From: an uncultured Phascolarctobacterium sp.
Lineage (GTDB): Bacteria; Bacillota; Negativicutes; Acidaminococcales; Acidaminococcaceae
Length of the DNA: 20,873 bases
Assembly (NCBI RefSeq): GCF_905212365.1
Contig: NZ_CAJMEH010000034.1
Coordinates: 1-20,873 of the forward strand
Reading direction: 5' to 3'
The notes below the pieces were generated by a model. The model made no database searches and was not told where the DNA came from. It saw only the letters and a program-made list of their open reading frames with translations. Position 1 is the stretch's first letter, and each line of letters begins with the position of its first letter. Positions 1 to 6,120 of the stretch are shown piece by piece. The translations under genes and the position numbers were made by a program.

Positions 1-39
1 CAATGCGCCGCCGAAAACAAATTAATTAATTGTATATAA

Positions 40-1977
40 TTAAAATCTATAAGTATATGACAACAAGAAATTGCAAGGAGTAGCATAATAACCGCCATAA
101 CTGCTCATAGTATTAGACAAATTATCTTGTCTATCAAAAACATTATCTATCGTTAAAGAAATATCACTATTTTTATCTGGAGAATACATAGCCGTCAATG
201 TAGTTAAAAAATAGGGCTTTATCTTATACGAATCAGAAGAACTGGGGCTAGAATATCTGTCCCAAATATAGCTCCCGGTAAACCCGGCTTTAAATTTGTC
301 TAAAGTATAGTCTACTCCACCTTTTACTTGATATTTACCAAATTTTCTTTGCCATCCTTGTTTAGAGACTTTTACTCCTGATACTTTTGATTTGGGATTT
401 TGAATAGTAAATCCTAAATTATAACCGTATTTATCTGAAGCCTTGACGGACAAACTACCTTCTAAACCAGTATTTTTAAAATCTTCGTTTTTATAAGTGT
501 ATACATTACCGTTCCATGTAGCTGTAATGTTATCATCAACTTCCATATGAAAAAGAGCGGCTTTCCATGTATGGTTGCCAGCTATCTGTTTATAGCCAAG
601 TTCATAGTTAATTCCTTCCATTGGCTGCAAATCAGGATTAGGATCACCTGCCATTAGTCCGCTTGGATACATCTGTGAAAAAGTAGGCATAATGAACGAT
701 TGCCCGATACTAGCATAAATATTTTGGTCTTTATCAAGTTTATGAACCCACTGCCCAGCAGCGCTGAAATTACTATAGTTTTGATCGTTCCAGGCTCCAG
801 TTGTCCAAGTTTCACGACCGCTAATGATAAGATTATCTTTATCCCCCATTTTTTGATCTAACTGTGCAAAAACAGCAAAATTATTTCTTGATTTATCATT
901 GCTAACTGACTTTCCACTAGAAATCCGAGGAGAATACTTCTCGTCTTTATAATTAGCGCCAACTGTTATCAATGTACGGTCACTTACGTTGAAATTCTTT
1001 TGCACATCCAAACCATAAGTTCTGTTTTTAGTTAATGTCCTACCAGTAGTAACCACTCCTGGCTTCGTCCCGCCAAAATAACTAATTTCGTTCTCTGTAA
1101 ACCAAGCATGTGCTTTCAAATCATCCTTTATGTAATTTAACTGATACAAATCTTGTTTAGTGTAAGTTTCTCTCCATTGCTCAAAGGCTCCACTTAAAAT
1201 CTTATTTCTATGGTAATCAACCTCTGAATTGTAATGATTATATTCAAAGCTTAATTCATCTGTAAAATTATACCCTATGCCAATATTTTCTTTTTTACTG
1301 CGGTCTTGACTATATGTATATGCAGAAGAAGTCGGCGGATTAGCGGAAGCACTCAAATTTCTTACAGATCCCCACTTCTTAAAATCATAATTTACTTTGA
1401 ATTTGTTATCGCCAACACCAATATTATATTTTCGTTGATGATAATTTCCTATACCTGCGCTAATACTATTACTGCCTGCTTTTTTGGTAATGATATTTAC
1501 TACGCCGCCTACACCTTCAGAACCATACATTACAGAACCGCCGCCTTTGACGATTTCTATTCTTTCAATAGATTCTGTTGGGATAGCATCTAACACGTAT
1601 TTTTGATTTAAGTTTACAGGATTTCCATTTACCATAACCAAGGTGCCATTACCAAAGCCACGAATATTAATCTCCGGTATCATAGTCGTCATCGCCGAAC
1701 CACCTGGGAAAAAGCTTTTAAACTCAATACCGTTTACTTTAGATAATGCCTCCATAACGTTTGTAGCACCAGACCGATGGATTTGTTCATTAGTCAAAAT
1801 TTCCGTACTAGCAGGCACATCAACATCTCGTTTTTCTGTTCTTGTCGCCGTAACAACCATCGTATCCAGCGTGAACTCATTCAAGCTCTCCTCGGCAAAT
1901 ACTGCCGTACCCCCCCACATTACAGAGCCGGTAATCAGGGCTGTCATCAATAAACCTCTAGTAACTTTTACGTCCAT
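40..1977 (-). CDS. TonB-dependent outer-membrane receptor (copy 1)
   Basis: 645-residue TonB-dependent receptor, predicted to import a scarce ligand (siderophore, haem, corrinoid or similar; substrate not readable) across an outer membrane using TonB energy. Residues 1-28 form a signal peptide ending AVFA before EES. A TonB-box-like segment (DTMVVTA) follows, then a plug domain to about residue 168 with the usual INIRG, VMVNG, IERIEIVKG and GGVVNIITKK segments. The rest is a beta-barrel ending in aromatic YTYRF, as expected for an outer-membrane protein. The ATG is supported by AGGAG 8 nt upstream (1986-1990). The first ~28 residues are nearly identical to the receptor at 3279-5237, while barrels and ligand loops diverge. 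The 39 bases after the stop show no complete terminator. Family call is firm; substrate unknown. Confidence 0.95.
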   Translation of the reverse strand: MDVKVTRGLLMTALITGSVMWGGTAVFAEESLNEFTLDTMVVTATRTEKRDVDVPASTEILTNEQIHRSGATNVMEALSKVNGIEFKSFFPGGSAMTTMIPEINIRGFGNGTLVMVNGNPVNLNQKYVLDAIPTESIERIEIVKGGGSVMYGSEGVGGVVNIITKKAGSNSISAGIGNYHQRKYNIGVGDNKFKVNYDFKKWGSVRNLSASANPPTSSAYTYSQDRSKKENIGIGYNFTDELSFEYNHYNSEVDYHRNKILSGAFEQWRETYTKQDLYQLNYIKDDLKAHAWFTENEISYFGGTKPGVVTTGRTLTKNRTYGLDVQKNFNVSDRTLITVGANYKDEKYSPRISSGKSVSNDKSRNNFAVFAQLDQKMGDKDNLIISGRETWTTGAWNDQNYSNFSAAGQWVHKLDKDQNIYASIGQSFIMPTFSQMYPSGLMAGDPNPDLQPMEGINYELGYKQIAGNHTWKAALFHMEVDDNITATWNGNVYTYKNEDFKNTGLEGSLSVKASDKYGYNLGFTIQNPKSKVSGVKVSKQGWQRKFGKYQVKGGVDYTLDKFKAGFTGSYIWDRYSSPSSSDSYKIKPYFLTTLTAMYSPDKNSDISLTIDNVFDRQDNLSNTMSSYGGYYATPCNFLLSYTYRF

Positions 1978-1990
1978 TCAAGTCACTCCT
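1907..1990 (-). repeat. 84-bp direct repeat, copy A (receptor start region)
   Basis: Bases 1907-1990 are identical, same orientation, to 5167-5250 (offset 3260). The repeat covers the ribosome binding site, start codon and most of the signal-peptide codons of each receptor gene, and includes a run of seven G on the coding strand. Outside it the genes diverge. Recent duplication or gene conversion explains this best. Confidence 0.9.
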
Positions 1991-2017
1991 TAAAAATATA
2001 TTTATTGTAAAGCCTTC

Positions 2018-2094
2018 GCATACCCATCCTCACATGGCCGCATGCTACCGGCATTGCAATCGCTTTAATGAGCGTTCTCACTAATTATGAGCGC
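2018..2094 (-). promoter_or_regulatory. Inverted repeats upstream of receptor 1
   Basis: The gap between receptor 1 and rpn holds several short inverted repeats. CTCA-N7-TGAG (2077-2080/2088-2091), flanked by GCG/CGC, overlaps the candidate -10. CGCT/AGCG (2061-2064/2071-2074) shares bases 2072-2074 with it, so the two stems are mutually exclusive. Nearer the gene, GCAT/ATGC (2018-2021/2042-2045) encloses CCAT/ATGG (2024-2027/2034-2037). These could be operator half-sites or leader structure. I do not recognise a known riboswitch. Confidence 0.35.
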
Positions 2095-2113
2095 CAAAAT
2101 ATATATCAAGCAA
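2084..2113 (-). promoter_or_regulatory. Candidate promoter of receptor 1
   Basis: On the minus strand, TTGCTT (2108-2113) and CATAAT (2084-2089) are separated by 18 nt. The -35 lies in an ATCTTGCT octamer that also contains the -35 of the second receptor (TTGCTG, 5452-5457), which supports the assignment. The start point would be near 2077, giving a leader of about 100 nt. Confidence 0.4.
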
Positions 2114-2148
2114 GATCTTCAATTTAAGATTATTATTTCAGAATATTC

Positions 2149-2177
2149 TTGCATTATAGCAATTCTTGTGCTATAAT
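2149..2177 (+). promoter_or_regulatory. Sigma-70-type promoter of rpn
   Basis: TTGCAT (2149-2154) and a perfect TATAAT (2172-2177) are separated by 17 nt, close to the housekeeping consensus. Transcription should begin near 2184, leaving a leader of about 140 nt before the rpn ATG at 2324. This is the clearest promoter in the window. Confidence 0.75.
2153..2177. promoter_or_regulatory. Operator-like inverted repeat over the rpn promoter
   Basis: A perfect 9-bp inverted repeat, ATTATAGCA (2153-2161) and TGCTATAAT (2169-2177) with a 7-nt centre, fills the space between -35 and -10 and includes the whole -10. Dimeric repressors often bind such sites. Which protein binds is unknown; no regulator is encoded beside it. 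Confidence 0.55.
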
Positions 2178-2183
2178 ACATAT

Positions 2184-2297
2184 ATCAAATAATTTCATAA
2201 GTAGGGCGGTAGATATTTTTATCTATCTAAAAGAGCTTCTTAAAATAAGGAAGTCTTTAGGCAGTATCGTTTAATTAATGGTACTGTCTTATTTTTT
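2184..2297 (+). ncRNA. Structured rpn leader, possible attenuator or small RNA
   Basis: The predicted 5' leader folds by eye into three consecutive hairpins. The first is 2208-2215 with 2220-2227 (8 bp, TTTT loop). The second is 2230-2241 with 2248-2258 (11 bp, one bulged G). The third is a 13-bp stem, 2259-2271 with 2277-2289, followed by TATTTTTT. The third has the form of an intrinsic terminator yet lies before the start codon. The transcript could therefore end as a ~115-nt RNA unless read through. Whether it is an attenuator or a free-standing RNA cannot be told from sequence. I do not match it to a known riboswitch. Confidence 0.5.
2259..2297 (+). terminator. Terminator-like hairpin inside the rpn leader
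   Basis: A 13-bp stem (three G-U pairs) with a 5-nt loop, 2259-2289, followed by TATTTTTT at 2290-2297. It lies between the promoter and the rpn ribosome binding site (AAGGA, 2307-2311), so it would prevent rpn expression unless bypassed. Confidence 0.6.
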
Positions 2298-2323
2298 AGC
2301 TAAATTAAGGAAAGAGTGTAAAA

Positions 2324-3223
2324 ATGCTCGATGATAACAAACTAAAAAGTTTACAAGCAAAAATTAATTCTCTAACTCTCATGAACGACACCTTTATGAC
2401 TAAGGTATTTGAAAACAATATTCCTTGTACAGAACTACTCTTGCGCACTATTCTTAGAAATGATAAAATTAAGATAGTTAAAGTTAGAGGACAATACTCT
2501 ATAAAAAATCTTCAAGGCCGTTCTATCCGGCTTGATATTTTCGCTCAAGACGAATTTGGTAAATATTTTAACGTAGAAGTTCAACGCGTAAGTAATGGCG
2601 CTATACCGCAACGAGCTCGTTATCATGCCGCTCTTATCGACGCCAATCATTTGCCGCAGGGTCAGGATTACTCGTCCTTAAAAGATTGCTGCGTTATCTT
2701 TATTACAGAAAAAGATGCATTAGGCGATAATCTGCCAATTTACCACATAGAACGTACTATCAAAGAAAATGGCAAAAGCTTTTCTGACGGCTCGCATATA
2801 ATTTATGTAAACGGCGCTATTCAAGATACAAGCACCGCATTAGGCAGGCTTATGCACGATTTCTTTTGTGCTAATCCGCAAAATATGTATAATCAAATAT
2901 TAGCTGAAAGAAGCAGCTACTTTAAACATGATAAAGGAGGCGTAGACGAAATGTCAGATATTATCAGGGAAATAGCGGCAGAGATGGCCGAGGACATGGT
3001 TAAAGATATGGCGCATGATATGGCTAAAGATATAGCCAAAGATATAGCGCATGACATGGCCAAAAACATGGTTAAAGAAACAGTACACGAAGAGAAATTA
3101 AATTTTGCTAAGAAATTACTATTAGAAGGCTTTAATTCAGCTAAGACAGCAAGCTTAGCAGGAGTTCCTTTGTCTGACGTAAAGCGTATTGAGCAGAAGC
3201 TGGCTTCTGGTTCTCTCGCATGA
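2324..3223 (+). CDS. Rpn-family PD-(D/E)XK nuclease / putative transposase
   Basis: 299 residues. Rpn proteins are Mg-dependent DNA endonucleases; E. coli members promote recombination and have been reported as toxic anti-phage proteins. The N-terminal ~165 residues match the family: an NDTFMTKVF opening (21-29), then a PD-(D/E)XK core with D71 (RLDI), E85 and Q87 (VEVQ), and an RARYHAALID helix. Residues ~210-250 are tetrad repeats (KDMA, HDMA, KDIA), followed by the usual FAKKLLLEGF...GVPLSDVKRIEQKL tail. RBS AAGGA at 2307-2311. It is the only plus-strand gene here and has its own promoter, leader and terminator. A second strong start signal lies inside the gene (see 2951-3223). Family firm; role as defence toxin inferred. 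Confidence 0.9.
   Translation: MLDDNKLKSLQAKINSLTLMNDTFMTKVFENNIPCTELLLRTILRNDKIKIVKVRGQYSIKNLQGRSIRLDIFAQDEFGKYFNVEVQRVSNGAIPQRARYHAALIDANHLPQGQDYSSLKDCCVIFITEKDALGDNLPIYHIERTIKENGKSFSDGSHIIYVNGAIQDTSTALGRLMHDFFCANPQNMYNQILAERSSYFKHDKGGVDEMSDIIREIAAEMAEDMVKDMAHDMAKDIAKDIAHDMAKNMVKETVHEEKLNFAKKLLLEGFNSAKTASLAGVPLSDVKRIEQKLASGSLA
2934..2940 (+). promoter_or_regulatory. Strong internal Shine-Dalgarno in rpn
   Basis: AAGGAGG, a 7-nt perfect anti-SD match inside the rpn reading frame, 10 nt before the in-frame ATG at 2951. It is stronger than the site in front of rpn itself (AAGGA). It encodes part of a K-G-G segment between the nuclease core and the repeat tail. Confidence 0.7.
2951..3223 (+). 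CDS. Putative intragenic small protein (RpnS-like antitoxin) in rpn
   Basis: Internal in-frame start at codon 210 of rpn. It yields 90 residues (MSDIIREIAAEM...) made only of the charged tetrad-repeat helix and the conserved C-terminal tail, with no nuclease residues. AAGGAGG at 2934-2940 precedes the ATG at good spacing. As I recall, work on E. coli Rpn proteins showed that a short C-terminal product, translated from an internal start in the same frame, binds and inhibits the toxic full-length nuclease. Size, location and ribosome binding site here fit that pattern. Seen: SD, ATG, frame. Known: the E. coli precedent. Inferred: antitoxin activity here. A fortuitous SD encoding K-G-G is the alternative. 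Confidence 0.6.
   Translation: MSDIIREIAAEMAEDMVKDMAHDMAKDIAKDIAHDMAKNMVKETVHEEKLNFAKKLLLEGFNSAKTASLAGVPLSDVKRIEQKLASGSLA
2990..3073 (+). repeat. Seven 12-bp tandem repeats in the rpn 3' part
   Basis: Seven in-frame, imperfect 12-bp units at 2990-3073 encode EDMV, KDMA, HDMA, KDIA, KDIA, HDMA and KNMV. Unit gain or loss keeps the frame and changes the length of a charged helix by four residues. Four-residue repeats are common in the variable tails of Rpn-family proteins. Confidence 0.85.
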
Positions 3224-3236
3224 ATAAACCTTAGAG

Positions 3237-3280
3237 ATGACGCTCCGGTAGCAATACTACTGAAGCGTCATTTTGCTTTT
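3237..3280 (+). terminator. Terminator of rpn (between convergent genes)
   Basis: A 15-bp stem, 3237-3251 with 3257-3271 (one C-A mismatch, one G-U), loop CAATA, then TTTTGCTTTT (3271-3280) on the plus strand. It lies between the rpn stop and the TAA of receptor 2 (3279-3281). On the minus strand the downstream T-run is weaker, so it may work poorly in that direction. Confidence 0.8.
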
Positions 3281-5237
3281 AGAAAGAATAATTATACGTT
3301 AATACCCAATTAAATGGCATTCCCCAATTTTCATATTTATTGATAGTATCATGCGTGTCTAAGATATTATTCAATGCAAGATTTAATGAATGATTATTAT
3401 CAGCTTTATAAGTAAACGAAGCGTTTAACAGACTTCTATGAGGAACTCTCCTATCAGCATCTACTGCTTTGCTACCATCAGTTGTATAATATGACGCTTC
3501 ACGCTTACCCAAATACAAATAATTGAGATTTGCTAAAAATTTACCTATTGTATAATCTACACCACCGGTAAGCTGTAATTTAGCATCAGACTGTTTATAG
3601 AAGTTGCTGCCTTCTTCCTTAGTTTTTGGATTTGATAAAGCGGCGCCTAAATTATAGCTCCAACGGTCTCCCAGTAATTTCCTGTATTCTACTTCTAAAC
3701 CGGTATTTTTAAATTTTCCCGTATTTATCAAATAGTTTATACCGGTCACTTGATCTTTAGCCCAATCAAATTTAGCGTCTATATCCATATGATAAACTCC
3801 TGCCTTTAACGAAGCAGTGTTCGTAACATGTTTGATACCAGTTTCATAGGTCCAACCTTCTTGCGGTTTAAGATCATCGGCACGTCTATCCTGATAACTG
3901 AAAAATTGATTTAAAGGAGGTAATTGATAAGATTTTGCAGCATTGGCATACCATGAAGTATTATCGTTAAATTTATATAAAGCTTGAATTTGCGGTAAAA
4001 ACTCGCTATGAGTTACGCCTTTACCTTCACTTTTTAAGTAATCCTCATCAATATATTGTCCGCGTATGCCAGCAGTTACATTAAAAGCGGAAGAAAAAGC
4101 GTATTTATAAGATGCATACAAGCCATAGTTCTTTCTATCACCTTCTGCATGCTTAGTTCTGTCTTCAGCCTCTTCTTTTGACAAAGTCAGACCTAAAACA
4201 AAATGGTCTTTATCATTGCGCAAATTCCAAGCTTTTTGAGTATCCCATGTAAGAGTATTTAATTTCCAATCAGAGCTGGTACCCCTTTTAGAATCTCCTA
4301 TAGTAAAATTTTTAATAGTTGCTTGATACGGACTTACTGTACGTTTATTATAAGCAACTATCGTTTTAAATAAATTCTCTTTATCGTCATAAATTGCGCT
4401 TACATTATCTCTAGTATCTTTATAGTAGTATGATGTTCCTGCTCCTGTTTCTATTTCATTAAACAGAGTGTAACTATCACGATAATAATTGCCTTCCGTA
4501 TGTGCAAAATTAAAGCTCAATTTATCAACCGGAGTAATACTGATAAAAGCATTATCCTTAGTGCTATTTCTTGTTGTCCATTTTCTGGTGGATTCAGAAG
4601 AGAACCAATTAGTATTATCTACATCACCATAGTAATTTTTACTGATAGATGCTATATAATTTTTACCTTGGGTATATATTCCCCATTTTTTATCATAATT
4701 ACCCGCACCAACAGTTAAAGTAGTTTTTTGTTTGCCAGTCTTTTTTGTAATAATATTAATTACACCGCCAGTAGCTTCTGCACCGTACAAAACAGACTGA
4801 GCACCTCTAACAATTTCAATTTTTTCAATAGCTTCTACAGGAATACCTTCCATACTATTATAGTTCATCATATTTATAGGCGCACCGTTCACCATTACTA
4901 ACGTACCTTTATCTAGGCCACGTAAAACCGTTCTAGTGCTGCTACCGCCATATTCACGCCCGCCAGGGCCATAAGCATTATTAGTAAAACCAACCTGACG
5001 TTCAATAATTTCGTAGGCAGTCTTTGCACCGCTGCGTTCAATATCATTAGCAGTAATTATACTAACAGAAGCCGGCGTATCCAAATCCCTAGTTTCCATT
5101 CTCTGCGCCGTAACAACCATAGTATCTAAGGTGAATTCATTTAAATTCTCCTCAGCAAATACCGATGTACCCCCCCACATTACAGAGCCGGTAATCAGGG
5201 CTGTCATCAATAAACCTCTAGTAACTTTTACGTCCAT
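3279..5237 (-). CDS. TonB-dependent outer-membrane receptor (copy 2)
   Basis: 652-residue TonB-dependent receptor paralogous to the one at 40-1977. The signal peptide is almost identical (AVFA becomes SVFA) and cleaved around residue 28, followed by the same DTMVVTA TonB-box-like segment. The plug has RTVLRG, VMVNGAPIN, IEKIEIVRGAQSVLYG and GGVINIITKK; the barrel ends in YNYSF. The plug start differs from copy 1 (A-Q-R-M-E versus A-T-R-T-E) and the barrel shares only family-level patterns, so ligands probably differ. Start supported by AGGAG 8 nt upstream (5246-5250). It has a convincing promoter and a ~185-nt leader. The chelatase-like operon lies just upstream on the same strand, which may hint at a metal or tetrapyrrole ligand; this is inference. 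Confidence 0.95.
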   Translation of the reverse strand: MDVKVTRGLLMTALITGSVMWGGTSVFAEENLNEFTLDTMVVTAQRMETRDLDTPASVSIITANDIERSGAKTAYEIIERQVGFTNNAYGPGGREYGGSSTRTVLRGLDKGTLVMVNGAPINMMNYNSMEGIPVEAIEKIEIVRGAQSVLYGAEATGGVINIITKKTGKQKTTLTVGAGNYDKKWGIYTQGKNYIASISKNYYGDVDNTNWFSSESTRKWTTRNSTKDNAFISITPVDKLSFNFAHTEGNYYRDSYTLFNEIETGAGTSYYYKDTRDNVSAIYDDKENLFKTIVAYNKRTVSPYQATIKNFTIGDSKRGTSSDWKLNTLTWDTQKAWNLRNDKDHFVLGLTLSKEEAEDRTKHAEGDRKNYGLYASYKYAFSSAFNVTAGIRGQYIDEDYLKSEGKGVTHSEFLPQIQALYKFNDNTSWYANAAKSYQLPPLNQFFSYQDRRADDLKPQEGWTYETGIKHVTNTASLKAGVYHMDIDAKFDWAKDQVTGINYLINTGKFKNTGLEVEYRKLLGDRWSYNLGAALSNPKTKEEGSNFYKQSDAKLQLTGGVDYTIGKFLANLNYLYLGKREASYYTTDGSKAVDADRRVPHRSLLNASFTYKADNNHSLNLALNNILDTHDTINKYENWGMPFNWVLTYNYSF

Positions 5238-5250
5238 TCAAGTCACTCCT
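5167..5250 (-). repeat. 84-bp direct repeat, copy B (receptor start region)
   Basis: Identical to 1907-1990. It spans the ribosome binding site and signal-peptide codons of receptor 2. Recombination between the copies would delete 3260 bp including rpn and receptor 2's mature domain, placing receptor 1's body behind receptor 2's promoter. Confidence 0.9.
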
Positions 5251-5422
5251 ATAAAATATATTTTGATTATCCGGGATTCAGCCGTCTTACAGGTCCCAAA
5301 CCCCAAATAAACCAAGCGAAGTTATATATCCAAGCTTTATGTGAAATACTTTATCCCAACGTGTCATAAGCGCGTTGTATTCAAATAAAACTCATTTCTT
5401 GTTGCTCTTATATCTCTTATTC
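5238..5422 (-). promoter_or_regulatory. Long leader of receptor 2
   Basis: The promoter at 5429-5457 implies a ~185-nt untranslated leader. On the minus strand it contains AATAC...GTATT enclosing CAACG...CGTTG, and, nearer the gene, GGGA...TCCC with a 17-nt interior. The length and stems suggest regulation in the leader, but I see no cobalamin box or other riboswitch core that I recognise. There is no ORF of note in the gap 5238-5552. Confidence 0.3.
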
Positions 5423-5428
5423 GCCAAT

Positions 5429-5457
5429 AGTATACTACGCTATTATCAATTCAGCAA
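5429..5457 (-). promoter_or_regulatory. Promoter of receptor 2
   Basis: Minus strand: TTGCTG (5452-5457), 17-nt spacer, TATACT (5429-5434). A 10-bp palindrome (TAGTATACTA, 5428-5437) covers the -10, and AATAG/CTATT arms (5426-5430, 5440-5444) flank it, so a repressor may bind here. A TGATAAT heptamer in the spacer resembles half of a Fur site, but the other half is missing. Confidence 0.6.
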
Positions 5458-5527
5458 GATTAAATCTTAATTATTTTTTTATATTATCAGTATTTTATAT
5501 CTTTTATTCTTATTGAGTATTTTTAAT

Positions 5528-5554
5528 AGCGCAGCATTACTATAATGCGGCGTT
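5528..5554. other. Hairpin at the end of the chlI-chlD operon
   Basis: An 11-bp stem with one A-G mismatch, 5528-5539 with 5543-5554, overlaps the stop codon of the small exported protein gene. On the minus strand it is followed by CTATTAAAAATA, not a good T-run, so it is a weak terminator candidate or an mRNA-end stabiliser. Confidence 0.35.
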
Positions 5555-6110
5555 AATTTTCCACTGGTTTTTGCGCGTCAGCGGCAGCCGCCTGCTGGCA
5601 GATTTCCAGCATAGCCTCGGCAAAGCTTCCTTCCGGTACTGGTACAAACTGCAAATCTTTTACCGTGTGCTGCAATAAAGTCTTTTTGCTGCCGTAAACG
5701 TCCATGCCAACTACGCCGTAAGTTTTATCAACCAAATTGAAGGTCATCAGAATTTCGCAGTACTGTACCTTTTCCTTGCCCTTCAAAGCGTCCTTATACT
5801 GCGCGTTGAGTTTTTTCAGCGTTTCTTTATTGGTAAAAACTGTTTTCGTCAGCACAGAAACAATGTTTTTATCCGGCACGCCGTTCGTAACCTGGCTAAA
5901 GGTAAGTGAATCCATATCGTAAGCGTACACGCCCAGGTTATTTTCCACCACAATGGACCAGCGGGCCGCCTCCTGCTCTTCTTCCGTAGGCTTGGGCATC
6001 ATGCTTATCTCCCAGTCCAGCCCCGGTCTTTGCGCCGCTTCCTCAGCCTGCGCCGTCACAGCGCTTAAGCACATCAGCATAGTCATTAACATCATCAATA
6101 ATTTTTTCAT
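5553..6110 (-). CDS. Small exported protein, surface-adhesin-E-like
   Basis: 185 residues from the ATG at 6110. A signal peptide (MKKLL plus a hydrophobic Met/Leu core) ends AQA before EEA at about residue 22. The mature part has the pattern seen in surface-adhesin-E-like or other small exported proteins: W51-S-I-V, GVYAYDMDSL, a VSVLTKTVF strand, then alternating strands with two cysteines (YCEIL and EICQQ) that could form a disulfide. No catalytic motif is visible. An upstream GTG at 6119 would extend it by three residues, but GAGGTG at 6117-6122, 6 nt before the ATG, favours 6110. That RBS overlaps the chlD stop, so the gene is probably translationally coupled to chlD. Function unknown; the family call is tentative. 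Confidence 0.7.
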   Translation of the reverse strand: MKKLLMMLMTMLMCLSAVTAQAEEAAQRPGLDWEISMMPKPTEEEQEAARWSIVVENNLGVYAYDMDSLTFSQVTNGVPDKNIVSVLTKTVFTNKETLKKLNAQYKDALKGKEKVQYCEILMTFNLVDKTYGVVGMDVYGSKKTLLQHTVKDLQFVPVPEGSFAEAMLEICQQAAAADAQKPVEN

Positions 6111-6120
6111 CACCGGCACC

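Noticed and set aside
2278..2334. 18-codon leader ORF (MVLSYFLAKLRKECKNAR) overlapping the rpn start codon
   Set aside because: No Shine-Dalgarno in front, and its start lies inside the terminator stem. Translation is unlikely, though it could matter if the leader is an attenuator.
2990..3073. Short regular repeats considered as a CRISPR array
   Set aside because: Units are 12 bp, contiguous, in frame, and without spacers; they encode a protein repeat.
2324..3223. rpn as a conventional insertion sequence
   Set aside because: No terminal inverted repeats or target-site duplication are visible around it. The 'transposase' in the family name is historical and the gene has ordinary promoter and terminator signals.
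1978..5422. Cobalamin or other known riboswitches in the receptor leaders
   Set aside because: No B12-box-like or other conserved riboswitch core could be found by eye in 1978-2110 or 5238-5422.
5426..5457. Fur box at the receptor 2 promoter
   Set aside because: Only one TGATAAT half-site is present; the opposite half does not match.
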